64,000 nucleotides of DNA from Halomonas cupida (GTDB lineage: Bacteria; Pseudomonadota; Gammaproteobacteria; Pseudomonadales; Halomonadaceae), in contig NZ_FRCA01000004.1 in assembly GCF_900142755.1 (NCBI RefSeq), forward strand, positions 291,592 to 355,591, given 5' to 3'. Made by a program: the position numbers and the translations under genes. Under the pieces are notes generated by a model. That model saw only the letters and a program-made list of their open reading frames with translations, was not told the DNA's origin and searched no databases. Of the stretch, positions 10,501 through 21,098 are shown piece after piece (the stretch's first letter is position 1; every line of letters begins with the position of its first letter).

Positions 10501-10890
10501 TCAGTGAATCTGGTTGGGGGTGGACAGTCGGAACATCGCGATGTCGACCTCGAAGGGGCGCTGGCTGACGGTATCCACACAGGTGTAGGCACCTTCCATG
10601 AACCCCACCGGGCCATCGATGATTGCGCGGCTGGTGTAACGAAAGGTCTGGCCCGGAGCGATCAATGGCTGCTTGCCGACCACGCCCTTGCCACGCACTT
10701 CCTGAACCTGGCCGCTGGACTGGGTGATCTTCCAGTAGCGCGCCATCAACTGGACATTGCGTGCCGAGTGGTTGTGCACCGTGACCGTGTAACTGAAGAC
10801 ATAGCGGTCCTCCAGCGGCGAGGATTCCTCCTCGTGATAGCTGGGTTCCACGTCGACTCGCACATCTGGCGCAGGAGTTGGCTCACTCAT
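10501..10890 (-). CDS. apaG: ApaG protein (Co2+/Mg2+ efflux-associated family)
   Basis: A 129-residue single-domain beta-sandwich protein of the ApaG family (DUF525). Conserved segments include RYVFSYTVTVHNHS and the glycine-rich GKGVVGKQPLIAPGQTFRYTS, ending in GFMEGAY. Its biochemical role is not firmly established; mutants in other bacteria show altered cobalt/magnesium phenotypes. The ATG overlaps the ksgA stop by four bases, so translation is coupled. Confidence 0.95.
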   Translation of the reverse strand: MSEPTPAPDVRVDVEPSYHEEESSPLEDRYVFSYTVTVHNHSARNVQLMARYWKITQSSGQVQEVRGKGVVGKQPLIAPGQTFRYTSRAIIDGPVGFMEGAYTCVDTVSQRPFEVDIAMFRLSTPNQIH

Positions 10891-11774
10891 GCCTCGCCCT
10901 CCTCGTCAGTTCCCCTGTCCCTGGTCTCGATGCCACTGGCCTCGATGTCACCGATCTCGATACCACTGGGCCCTCGCATCTCGGCAACGGCATTGGCGAT
11001 GGTCACGAACTCGTCCACTGTCAGGGTCTGTGGTCGACGCCCAGGGTCAATCCCCAGTGCCTCCAACGCATCACCACTGATACGTCCCTTGAGATTGTTG
11101 CGCAATGTCTTGCGACGCTGCCCGAAGGCCTCACGCACCACATCGAACAACAGGGCTTCATCTGTCGCTTCGAGGCCGCGCAACGCACGCGGTGTCATGC
11201 GCACAATGGCTGAATCGACCTTGGGTCGGGGTACGAAGGCCTCGGGGGGAACAACGAACAGCGCCTCGACGTCGCAGAAATACTGGGCCAGAACCGAGAG
11301 CCGTCCACGCTCACCACCACCTGGTGGCGCTGCCAGACGATCGACGACTTCCTTCTGCAGCATGAAGTGCATGTCCTGGACGGCATCACCGGCCCGCAAC
11401 AGATGGGAAATCAGCGGAGTGGAAATATTGTACGGCAGGTTGCCGACCACCCTCAGCGGCTGTCCCTCACCGCGCAGGGCGACGTAATCCATCTTCAGCG
11501 CATCACCTTCATGAATCACGAAGTTCTCGTGGCGGAAGAACTGCACACGCAGCCCCGGAATCAAGTCACGATCCAGTTCGATCACTTCCAGACGGCCTTC
11601 GGTGCTGTCGAGCAACGGCTCCGTCAGGGCACCCTGCCCTGGACCAATCTCGACGACTCTGTCCCCGGGACGCGCCCCGATAGATCTGACAATGCGGGAA
11701 ATGATGCCGGGGTCACGCAGAAAGTTCTGACCGAAACGCTTGCGGGCCCGGTGCGCCGTAGGGCGGGATGCCAT
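10887..11774 (-). CDS. rsmA: 16S rRNA dimethyladenosine transferase RsmA/KsgA
   Basis: KsgA dimethylates two adjacent adenosines in the 3' terminal helix of 16S rRNA as a late step of 30S maturation. The 295-residue protein starts with a basic tail, then FGQNFLRD, the SAM-binding VVEIGPGQGALTEPLL and the catalytic NLPYNIS motif. A short extra C-terminal tail rich in E, G and D goes beyond the E. coli protein (273). It lies between pdxA and apaG, as in E. coli. Confidence 0.97.
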   Translation of the reverse strand: MASRPTAHRARKRFGQNFLRDPGIISRIVRSIGARPGDRVVEIGPGQGALTEPLLDSTEGRLEVIELDRDLIPGLRVQFFRHENFVIHEGDALKMDYVALRGEGQPLRVVGNLPYNISTPLISHLLRAGDAVQDMHFMLQKEVVDRLAAPPGGGERGRLSVLAQYFCDVEALFVVPPEAFVPRPKVDSAIVRMTPRALRGLEATDEALLFDVVREAFGQRRKTLRNNLKGRISGDALEALGIDPGRRPQTLTVDEFVTIANAVAEMRGPSGIEIGDIEASGIETRDRGTDEEGEA

Positions 11775-11843
11775 ACCAATATCCTTTAAAGATGAAACTC
11801 GGAGAGCACTGCTGTCGGATGCTGCTGCCCCCTGAAGGCCGCC

Positions 11844-12878
11844 TCAGCGGCTTCGAACCATATCGGCGGCGAGCGCCAGGGCAACACCAAGACTACTCGG
11901 ATCCGCCTGCCCGGTACCCGCCAGATCCAGCGCCGTACCGTGATCCACCGAGGTGCGGATCAGTGGCAACCCCAGAGTGATGTTGGCCGCACGACCAAAA
12001 CCGGCGTACTTGAGCACCGGCAACCCTTGATCATGATACATGGCCAGCACCGCATCCACCCCTTCCAGGTGCCGCGGCGTGAACAGGGTATCAGAGGGCA
12101 GCGGGCCATCAAGCCTCATGCCTTCGCCTCGCAAGCGCTCGAGCACAGGAATGATGATCTCTATTTCCTCGCGCCCAAGGTGCCCGCCCTCACCGGCATG
12201 TGGGTTGAGTCCACATACGGCGATACGAGGTGATTCAACACCAAACCAGCGCTGGAGGTCCGCCGCAAGAATACGCAGCACTCTTTCCAGCGAGTGGGGC
12301 TCGATGGCCGCTGCGACATCCTTCAGCGGGAGATGTGTCGTGGCCAGCGCCACTCGAAGCGCTTGCTGGCGACCATCGGCCTGACCATGCAAGGCACTGT
12401 CGGTGGCAAGCATCATCACCACTTCCTCGACGGCACAGGTATCACGGAGATATTCCGTGTGGCCGATGAAGTCGTTGTAGCCAGCCTCACGAATGGCCCC
12501 CTTGTGCAGTGGGGCAGTGACCATGGCACTGGCACGCCCGTCAAGGCAAGCCGCTACCGCCAGATCCAGCAACTCGAGCACATAGCGGCCATTGGCAGGG
12601 TCGATCCGGCCGGGATGGCAATCAACATGCAAGGCAACCGGCCATACGGCGAGCCGGCCGATGCGTGGCTCGGGTAGCCTCTCACCCGGCGCGACACAGA
12701 CCAGCTCGATATCCAGCCCAAGCTGTCGAGCACGATGATTCAGTAACTGCGGGTCGCCGATGGCGACCCAGTCTGATGGCTGCTTTGCCGCCAGCATCAG
12801 CACCAGCTCCGGGCCGATACCCGCCGGCTCCCCGGTGGTGATGACCAGAGGAGCCTGTTGATCCTGCGGCCGAGCCAT
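11844..12878 (-). CDS. pdxA: 4-hydroxythreonine-4-phosphate dehydrogenase PdxA
   Basis: PdxA oxidises 4-phosphohydroxy-L-threonine on the DXP-dependent route to pyridoxal phosphate. The 344-residue length is normal. The N-terminus has TTGEPAGIGPEL. Metal-binding histidines are found in DFIGHTEYL and in the later HYHDQ-like segment AMYHDQGLPVLKY. The last motif, TSVDHGTALDLAGTG, is characteristic. The start overlaps the surA stop by one base (TGATG), implying coupling. Confidence 0.97.
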   Translation of the reverse strand: MARPQDQQAPLVITTGEPAGIGPELVLMLAAKQPSDWVAIGDPQLLNHRARQLGLDIELVCVAPGERLPEPRIGRLAVWPVALHVDCHPGRIDPANGRYVLELLDLAVAACLDGRASAMVTAPLHKGAIREAGYNDFIGHTEYLRDTCAVEEVVMMLATDSALHGQADGRQQALRVALATTHLPLKDVAAAIEPHSLERVLRILAADLQRWFGVESPRIAVCGLNPHAGEGGHLGREEIEIIIPVLERLRGEGMRLDGPLPSDTLFTPRHLEGVDAVLAMYHDQGLPVLKYAGFGRAANITLGLPLIRTSVDHGTALDLAGTGQADPSSLGVALALAADMVRSR

Positions 12879-13516
12879 CAGCTCTCGTTCAGACGGTTGT
12901 CGACGAAGGCCTCACCACGGATTTCCTGCATCCACTTCTCCAGTTCGTCCCCGGCCTTCTGCTGGAAGATGGCCTGACGGGCCTGGTCTCGAGTGGCACC
13001 TGACTGCTGCTGCAGGAAACGCTCGACCTCAGCCTCGGAGATGTTGACTCGGCTGGACACTTCGGCCTGCTGGACCTTGAGAATCAGCATCTCGCGGCGG
13101 ATCTGTTCACGCACGGAGTCCAGGCTCAGCCCCTGACCTTCCAGTGCATCGGCAAACTGCTCCACATTCATGTTGCTCTGACCGGCTACCGCACGGACCT
13201 GCTGATTGAGCTCGGTATCATCCACCGTCAGATTCAGGCGCTCAGCACGCTGCAGTTCGATCTGCTCGACGATCATGCGCTCGAGGATCTGTTCACGCAG
13301 CTGCGACTGGGGCGGCAGGTCGACGCTCTGGGACTGCAGACGAGATTGCGCCTGACCGACGCGATCATCCAACTGGCTTTCCATGATGGCGTCATCGTTG
13401 ACCACGGCAATGATCCGGTCCAGTGGCTGGCGATAGCCGTCCTGGGCCGAAGCTGTCAGAGAGACAAGGCCAACACAGGCGGCCAGCACCAGGGTAGCAA
13501 TATAGCGGCTACGCAT
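12878..13516 (-). CDS. surA: SurA-like periplasmic chaperone lacking parvulin domains
   Basis: SurA escorts outer-membrane proteins, including LptD, through the periplasm. The protein is 212 residues where SurA is normally about 430. A signal peptide ends near A24 (ASA|QDG). The SurA N-domain follows (PLDRIIAVVNDDAIMESQL... to about 170, with LREQILERMIVEQIELQRAE). The sequence then passes directly to the C-terminal SurA helix (AGDELEKWMQEIRGEAFVDNRL). Both PPIase (rotamase) domains are absent, with no sign of a frameshift. The gene is tightly placed between lptD (23-base gap) and pdxA (1-base overlap). In E. coli the N plus C module alone retains much chaperone activity, so function is plausible. 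Confidence 0.88.
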   Translation of the reverse strand: MRSRYIATLVLAACVGLVSLTASAQDGYRQPLDRIIAVVNDDAIMESQLDDRVGQAQSRLQSQSVDLPPQSQLREQILERMIVEQIELQRAERLNLTVDDTELNQQVRAVAGQSNMNVEQFADALEGQGLSLDSVREQIRREMLILKVQQAEVSSRVNISEAEVERFLQQQSGATRDQARQAIFQQKAGDELEKWMQEIRGEAFVDNRLNES

Positions 13517-13539
13517 CTTGAAACATCCTCTATACAGAA

Positions 13540-16002
13540 TTACTCGAGTCGGGCGGCACGATAGCCCGGAATCGCAGAGTCAAAGTAACTGTCGGCTTCT
13601 CCACCAACGCCCCCGAGCCCCTTGAGCACGAAGCGCAGGAAGAAGCCGCGATCAGTGGTGTCATCATCGATGTTGTTGGCGGTGTCCTCATCATCGATCC
13701 ACTCCCGCCAGACCAGCTGCACACCATAACAGCAGTCGTTCCACTGCACACCTGCCATCTGATCCAGCGCGCGGTCATTGGTGTTGTCATACAACAGACG
13801 GCCAATCACATCGAAGTTGTCGGTGGCCTTCAGGGCAAACGACAGGTCGTACTCCTCGCGGTTGTAGTTGAGCACATCCTCTGGCTCATCCGCGGTGTCA
13901 AAACCTTCGATCCGCCAACGGTAGCCAAGGTTCACCACGTGACCAGCATCAGCACGCCATTGCAGACCCACTTCGGTGCTCTCGGTACGATCCAGGTGAT
14001 CGTCATACAGCCACTGCCAGCGAGTCCGCCAGTTATCGGAGACCTGCCAGTTGATACGCGTCACCCAGGCAGAGCGATCCCGAGTGGCGTCGTAGTAGTC
14101 GTAGGAATCCTCATCCCGCGGCAGGGTGTCCGGGTCGCCCTGCATATCAATGTTGCGGTCCTCGAAATAGGCCGCCTGACCGACACCGACAGAGAAGCGT
14201 TCTCGCCCGCTCTCGTCCTCGAGGAAACGGCTCTCGACCCCGTAGGACAGGCGATTGAGGTCACCAAGGCGATCACCACCGCTGAAGCGGTACGGCGACC
14301 ACAGCTGGGTCCAGCCGAATGCCTGCTCACCGGTATCGAAGTCCGGGAAATCCGACTGATCACGTTCCGGCACATAGGCGTAGTTCAGGCGCGGTTCGAG
14401 GGTCTGCAGGAAGCTGCCACCGCCGATATTGACATCGCGCTCGAACACCAGCCCCGTATCGATGGTGGTGACCGGCGCGGTCAAGCTCGGCGATTCGTCA
14501 CGATCAGTAATACGATCCTGGTAGTCGAGATCGTACTGGGTATGGTGCATCGCCACCCGCGGCTCGAAGAAGCCCCAGCTCGGGTTGAAACGATAGCCGA
14601 ACGCCGGCGAAAGGCTCAGGCGCGCACCGTTGGCCGCTTCGGTGATCGGAATACGACGCTGCTGACCATTGAAGTCATAGAACCCATTCTCGTCGCCTTC
14701 GATATCCCGCCAGAAGTAGCTGAGGTTGGAGTTCCACTCCTGATACAGGCCGGTGTCCTGAGACCAGCGAGCATCCGCGGTCAGACTGGGCAGCCGATAG
14801 AAGGGCTTGTCCTTCTCGTTGAGCGGGTCATCCATGACCTGATAGCCCTGAGCCCGTGCCTGCAGCTTCCAGGTCTCACCCCGGTAGTCGATCCGAGCCA
14901 GGCGCTGCATGGTCTCGGTTTCCGATTCACCGAAAGTGCGTCCGAAATCGTCGAAATAGGCACCATCACTGGCGGCCCCATAGCGCAGTTGATAGGGCAC
15001 ACGAGGACTCAGCCTACCGACGTGGCTGTAATCGAAATACCAGCGATCATCACCCTGTTCCAGCTCGGTATAGCCATCGTCCTCACCGGCACTGTCGTCA
15101 TCCGAGAGGTAGGCACCGGAAATCGTGCCCTGGGAGTCGGGGAACAGATAGCGGAACTCGGCACCGAACAGCAGGCCACTATCACCGACCCAGCGCGGGG
15201 AAATCGTCGCATCGTAGTTGGGCGCCAGATTCAGGTAATAGGGCTGCTCGAAATCCAGCGAGCCATCCGAACCGCTGAGCACCGGCCACAGGAAACCACT
15301 CTGGCGACGATCATCAATCGGGAAGCGTACCCAAGGCCAGTAGAACACCGGTACATCAGCAATCTCGAGGCGAGCATGGCGCGCCGTACCATAACCGGCG
15401 GCACGATCCAGATCGACCTGGTTACCGATCAAGCGCCAGGTACTGTCGCCAGGCGCACAGGTGGTGAAGCTGGCCTCACGCAGGCGAAAGGTGTCCTCGG
15501 TAATCCGTTCCAACTGTATGGCGTCGCCACGCACACGGGTTTCGTGGGACACATAATGGGCACTATCGATACTCGCTTCATCACTCTTCAGCGAGACCTG
15601 AGCATTATCACCACGCACCAGCAATCCCTGCTCGCGGAGCGTCACCGGGCCACTGATATTGGCCACATCGCGTTCCGGGGGCACCTGGACCCGGGGAGCC
15701 TCGAGCTGGGTATCACCCTTGCGCAGCAAAACCCCACCCTCGAGAATGGTGTCACCGTCCGCGCCATAGTCAGCAGTATCGGACTCGCTGTTGACTTGCC
15801 CCTCTGGCGGCTGCTCCAGACGATATTCGGGTTGTAGATAATAGCCTCCGCAGACTTCGCCTGCGGGGCGGTCAGTTCCCCAGGGAACCCAATCAAGTTG
15901 ACTCGCAGGGAGTGGCTCCGGAGGCTCTGCCCACACGGGAACACTGATCATGCTGGTGGTGGCAAGGCCTGCCAGGGCCATCCATGCTTCGCGCTTGGCC
16001 AT
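13540..16002 (-). CDS. lptD: LPS-assembly protein LptD
   Basis: LptD is the outer-membrane beta-barrel that, plugged by LptE, inserts lipopolysaccharide into the outer leaflet. The 820-residue precursor has a signal peptide ending near A25. A periplasmic LptA-like beta-jellyroll (about 75-230) is followed by a large barrel with many aromatic-rich alternating strands. Four cysteines that could form the long-range disulfides of LptD are visible: C51, C182 and the adjacent pair C757-C758. It heads the lptD-surA-pdxA-ksgA-apaG-apaH cluster. A good promoter lies just upstream. Confidence 0.97.
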   Translation of the reverse strand: MAKREAWMALAGLATTSMISVPVWAEPPEPLPASQLDWVPWGTDRPAGEVCGGYYLQPEYRLEQPPEGQVNSESDTADYGADGDTILEGGVLLRKGDTQLEAPRVQVPPERDVANISGPVTLREQGLLVRGDNAQVSLKSDEASIDSAHYVSHETRVRGDAIQLERITEDTFRLREASFTTCAPGDSTWRLIGNQVDLDRAAGYGTARHARLEIADVPVFYWPWVRFPIDDRRQSGFLWPVLSGSDGSLDFEQPYYLNLAPNYDATISPRWVGDSGLLFGAEFRYLFPDSQGTISGAYLSDDDSAGEDDGYTELEQGDDRWYFDYSHVGRLSPRVPYQLRYGAASDGAYFDDFGRTFGESETETMQRLARIDYRGETWKLQARAQGYQVMDDPLNEKDKPFYRLPSLTADARWSQDTGLYQEWNSNLSYFWRDIEGDENGFYDFNGQQRRIPITEAANGARLSLSPAFGYRFNPSWGFFEPRVAMHHTQYDLDYQDRITDRDESPSLTAPVTTIDTGLVFERDVNIGGGSFLQTLEPRLNYAYVPERDQSDFPDFDTGEQAFGWTQLWSPYRFSGGDRLGDLNRLSYGVESRFLEDESGRERFSVGVGQAAYFEDRNIDMQGDPDTLPRDEDSYDYYDATRDRSAWVTRINWQVSDNWRTRWQWLYDDHLDRTESTEVGLQWRADAGHVVNLGYRWRIEGFDTADEPEDVLNYNREEYDLSFALKATDNFDVIGRLLYDNTNDRALDQMAGVQWNDCCYGVQLVWREWIDDEDTANNIDDDTTDRGFFLRFVLKGLGGVGGEADSYFDSAIPGYRAARLE

Positions 16003-16034
16003 GTTTCACGCTGTCCTCGACGGGGTGAATCGGT

Positions 16035-16062
16035 ATTATACAGGCCGCAGCCCTGCTGTAAC
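16035..16062 (-). promoter_or_regulatory. Promoter upstream of lptD
   Basis: On the minus strand a perfect TATAAT (16040-16035) is preceded by GTTACA (16062-16057) with a 16-base spacer. It lies 33 bases before the lptD start and looks like a sigma-70 promoter. No obvious sigma-E type -35 (GGAACTT) was seen. Confidence 0.55.
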
Positions 16063-16183
16063 GTAACTCGCTACAGCGACATACAGCTACTACTGCCGAC
16101 GATCAACCCACAGCATGCGGCGAGGGCTCGAGAGCGTCAACTAAACGCTGACCAAAACCGCATTCAGGAGTACCTCTACAGCA

Positions 16184-17221
16184 ATGTCTCAGGCTGATAC
16201 GCTCACTCGACTCGAACGCCTGCAGCAATGGGCCAGTGCTCGCCATGATGGCGACGGCCCGCGCAGTTCTCTGAGCCTGGCGGCGGGTGACGCCAGCTTC
16301 CGCCGGTATTACCGTCTGCAGCTCGCCGATGGGGCAACGCGTATGTTGATGGACGCTCCTCCTCCTCAGGAGGATATTCGCCCCTTCGTCGCCATCGCCC
16401 GGGACTGGCGCGCGGCCGGTCTCCCAGTGCCGGAGATCCACGCCAGTGACGCCGATGCCGGGTTCGTCGAACTGGAGGATCTGGGTGACGCGCCACTGCA
16501 CCTGGCGCTGGAAGGCGCGGACGAGAATACCACTGCGGCACATTTCGAGGACGCCATCACACTGATCGTCCAACTGCAGAATCGCTCCGACCCGGCTGAA
16601 CTACCGCCCTATGACAGCGCCACCCTCGGGCGTGAGCTCGATCTGTTCCCGGATTGGTGCCTCGGCCAATGGCTGGACATGACACAGCCGGCACCGGGCT
16701 GGGTCGCACTGCGTCAGGATCTGATCGATACGGCCCTGGCCCAGCCAGTGGTCACCGTGCATCGCGATTATGACGCCATGAACCTGATGCAGTACTCGGG
16801 GGAACTGTATCTGATCGACTTCCAGGACGCTCTGGCGGGTCCGGTCAGCTACGATCTGATCTCGCTGCTGCACGGGCGCTACCGGCGCTTCTCGGCGGAT
16901 CAACGCGCCCGCTGGATCGAGGGCTTCCGCCACACCGCGATTGCCGACCAGCGTCTGCCTGCCGAATGTGACGCAGAGACCTTCCTCGAACAGGTCAATG
17001 CGATGGCCGCTCAACGCGCACTCAAGGTACTCGGCATCTTCTGTCGCCTGACCCTGCGCGATAGTCGGGAGGGTTATCTGGCTCGCCTGCCCCACTTCCT
17101 TGACCACCTGGAGGACAGCCTCGCCGGCATCCGCGGGCACGACGATTTCCGCCATTGGGTGGCCAGTCAATTGCGTCCCTTGCTGATGCAGCGGCTGGTC
17201 GACGAGGGAGTCACCGCATGA
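16184..17221 (+). CDS. amgK: N-acetylmuramate/N-acetylglucosamine kinase AmgK
   Basis: AmgK phosphorylates MurNAc (and GlcNAc) at the anomeric position in the cell-wall recycling shortcut that bypasses de novo UDP-MurNAc synthesis and reduces fosfomycin sensitivity. The 345-residue protein has the aminoglycoside-phosphotransferase fold. The catalytic loop HRDYDAMN and the metal-binding IDFQDALAGP are visible. Its ATGA overlap with murU, the next enzyme of the pathway, strongly supports AmgK rather than a generic phosphotransferase. It is divergent from lptD, as in Pseudomonas. Confidence 0.92.
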   Translation: MSQADTLTRLERLQQWASARHDGDGPRSSLSLAAGDASFRRYYRLQLADGATRMLMDAPPPQEDIRPFVAIARDWRAAGLPVPEIHASDADAGFVELEDLGDAPLHLALEGADENTTAAHFEDAITLIVQLQNRSDPAELPPYDSATLGRELDLFPDWCLGQWLDMTQPAPGWVALRQDLIDTALAQPVVTVHRDYDAMNLMQYSGELYLIDFQDALAGPVSYDLISLLHGRYRRFSADQRARWIEGFRHTAIADQRLPAECDAETFLEQVNAMAAQRALKVLGIFCRLTLRDSREGYLARLPHFLDHLEDSLAGIRGHDDFRHWVASQLRPLLMQRLVDEGVTA

Positions 17222-17889
17222 AGGCAATGATTCTGGCCGCTGGTCTCGGCAAGCGTATGCGCCCTCTGACTGACCACTGCCCCAAACCACTGCTGCCCGT
17301 CGCCGGCAAGCCGTTGATCGTGCATCACCTTGAGCGCCTCGCCGCCAGCGGCATTGAAGAGGTCATCATCAACGTCAGCTACCGTGCCGACCAGATCATC
17401 GAGGCGCTCGGCGATGGCCACCAGTGGGGCCTGAAGATTGCCTTCAGCCGGGAGGAGGCGCCGCAGGAAACTGCCGGCGGTATCGCTCACGCCCTCCCAC
17501 TGCTCGGCGATAGTCCTTTCGTGTTGATCAACGGCGATATCTGGTGTGACCTGGACCTGAGCACCTTGCCTGCGCTGGGCGACAATCTCGCTCACCTGGT
17601 GCTGGTGGACAACCCGCCACAACACACCACCGGGGACTTCCATCTGGATAGTGCGTATCGCGTCCATGACTGCGGCGGACCTCGACTGACCTATGCCGGC
17701 ATCGCCCTGCTCGACCCGCGCCTGGTCGACGGGCTTCCCGATACCTGCTATCCACTGGCACCGCTGCTGCGCCAGGCCATGGCCGAGGGACGGGTTTCCG
17801 GCCAGCATCATCATGGCCAGTGGGTTGACGTCGGCACTCCCGAGCGCCTGCGTGAGCTCGACCTGCAACTGAGCACAGCGAGACCCTGA
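17218..17889 (+). CDS. murU: N-acetylmuramate-1-phosphate uridylyltransferase MurU
   Basis: MurU converts MurNAc-1-phosphate and UTP to UDP-MurNAc, finishing the salvage route begun by AmgK. The 223-residue nucleotidyltransferase shows the nucleotide-binding N-terminus MILAAGLGKRMRPLTDHCPKP and the substrate-contacting FVLINGDIWCDLD. The chosen ATG overlaps the amgK stop by four bases. An in-frame start at 17155 would lie inside amgK and is not supported. Confidence 0.93.
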   Translation: MKAMILAAGLGKRMRPLTDHCPKPLLPVAGKPLIVHHLERLAASGIEEVIINVSYRADQIIEALGDGHQWGLKIAFSREEAPQETAGGIAHALPLLGDSPFVLINGDIWCDLDLSTLPALGDNLAHLVLVDNPPQHTTGDFHLDSAYRVHDCGGPRLTYAGIALLDPRLVDGLPDTCYPLAPLLRQAMAEGRVSGQHHHGQWVDVGTPERLRELDLQLSTARP

Positions 17890-18047
17890 CAGGTCAGTCG
17901 CAGCTGAGCACAAGACGCACAGCTGATATGCTGGGCATATCCCGAAAGACACGAAACATCCAACTTGATCAAGGCGGAGCCAGCCGGACGCATCAACTCA
18001 GCGTGCCCCTGACCGCCTTCCCCCGCAAAGCAAAAGGAAACACTCTC

Positions 18048-18467
18048 ATGAAAGCCAGCGTCAAATGGACCGACGGTCGCCAGTTTGTGGCAGAAACCGG
18101 TAGCGGTCACAGCGTGGTGATCGATGGTCCTCCGGACCACGGCGGCCGCAATACCGGCCCGCGCCCCATGGAAATGCTGCTGATGGGTCTCGGTGCCTGC
18201 ACCTCTTTCGATGTGCTGGATATTCTCGAGAAATCTCGCGCTCCGGTGGAAGACTGCGTGGCCAGCATCGAGGCCGAGCGTGCCGACAGCGTGCCCAGTG
18301 TGTTCACGAAGATTCACGTGCACTTCACGGTGACCGGCAAGGGCCTGAAGGAGAAGCAGGTGCAGCGTGCTGTGGAATTGTCCGCCGACAAGTATTGCAG
18401 CGCATCCATCATGCTGGCCAAGGGCGGCGTTGAAGTCAGCCACTCCTTCACTATCGTCGAAAGCTGA
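18048..18467 (+). CDS. OsmC-family protein, YhfA-like
   Basis: A 139-residue member of the OsmC/Ohr fold, closest by eye to E. coli YhfA. The N-terminus (MKASVKWTDGRQFVAETGSG) and the PMEMLLMGLGACTSFDVLDIL segment match the YhfA pattern. Two cysteines (in GACTSFD and KYCSAS) stand at the positions that are catalytic in peroxide-reducing OsmC proteins. Activity on organic hydroperoxides is therefore possible but not shown for the YhfA branch. The start is fixed by AAAGGAAA shortly upstream; the frame extends to 17928 without family similarity. Confidence 0.88.
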   Translation: MKASVKWTDGRQFVAETGSGHSVVIDGPPDHGGRNTGPRPMEMLLMGLGACTSFDVLDILEKSRAPVEDCVASIEAERADSVPSVFTKIHVHFTVTGKGLKEKQVQRAVELSADKYCSASIMLAKGGVEVSHSFTIVES

Positions 18468-18510
18468 AGCGATTGATGTCGAGAGCTGAACGGATTGTTG
18501 CCAGGAGCTG

Positions 18511-18541
18511 AAATGACCCGGGGCTTGACTCCGGGTCATTT
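18511..18541. terminator. Bidirectional terminator between osmC-like gene and yheU
   Basis: An 11-bp perfect stem (AAATGACCCGG with CCGGGTCATTT) and a 9-base loop lie between two convergent genes. The A/T ends provide a short U run in both directions. The downstream arm ends four bases before the yheU stop codon. Confidence 0.75.
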
Positions 18542-18544
18542 CCG

Positions 18545-18829
18545 TCAGGTCATGCCGTCGTAGTCGCCTTCTTCTTCATCATCGGCGAGGTCGCGCCCGA
18601 AGGCACGCCACTGGGCAAGGGTCATGACTTCAGTGGATTCGGTACGCAGGTCATGGGCTATCAGCAGCTCTGAACGCTCCAGTTGGGTACGCAGTTGTCG
18701 CACCCAGCCGTGCATTCCCTCACCGGTATCGGTGGTGTCATAGCCCTGACGGGTGACATAGGTCTCCAGCAGGGCATCCAGGGTCTCGGCGGGAATCATC
18801 CGCCACGGGACCTCGATAAAGCGGCTCAT
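18545..18829 (-). CDS. YheU family protein (UPF0270)
   Basis: A 94-residue protein. The N-terminal MSRFIEVPWRMIPAETLDALLETYVTRQGYD and the later segment (RQLRTQLERSELLIAHDL... VMTLAQW) match the small YheU family. It is slightly longer than E. coli YheU (72) because of an acidic tail. No function is known for the family. It stands alone on the minus strand, 80 bases after ligA, with a terminator in the gap. Confidence 0.8.
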   Translation of the reverse strand: MSRFIEVPWRMIPAETLDALLETYVTRQGYDTTDTGEGMHGWVRQLRTQLERSELLIAHDLRTESTEVMTLAQWRAFGRDLADDEEEGDYDGMT

Positions 18830-18857
18830 GCATTCTCCTCGGCATCAGGAACAGATA

Positions 18858-18886
18858 TCAGCCCGGCAGCTTCCCTGTCGGGCTGA
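18858..18886 (-). terminator. Possible ligA terminator
   Basis: TCAGCCCG (18858-18865) and CGGGCTGA (18879-18886) form an 8-bp stem between ligA and yheU. The loop can pair further (CAG with CTG). There is no long T run after it, so termination strength is uncertain. Confidence 0.5.
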
Positions 18887-18909
18887 TCGCGGTACAGGGA
18901 AGCTTCACC

Positions 18910-21063
<2,154 letters not shown>

Positions 21064-21098
21064 AATCCGGCGGATGGATCAAGCCCGAAGGCCAGGAA

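Noticed and set aside
13939..15837. A 632-codon open frame on the plus strand opposite lptD.
   Set aside because: It is a consequence of GC-rich codon use in lptD on the other strand. Its product has no family pattern and no start context, while lptD is unmistakable.
16184..17221. Reading the AmgK gene as an aminoglycoside resistance kinase.
   Set aside because: Coupling to murU and the chromosomal position next to lptD identify the cell-wall recycling kinase instead.
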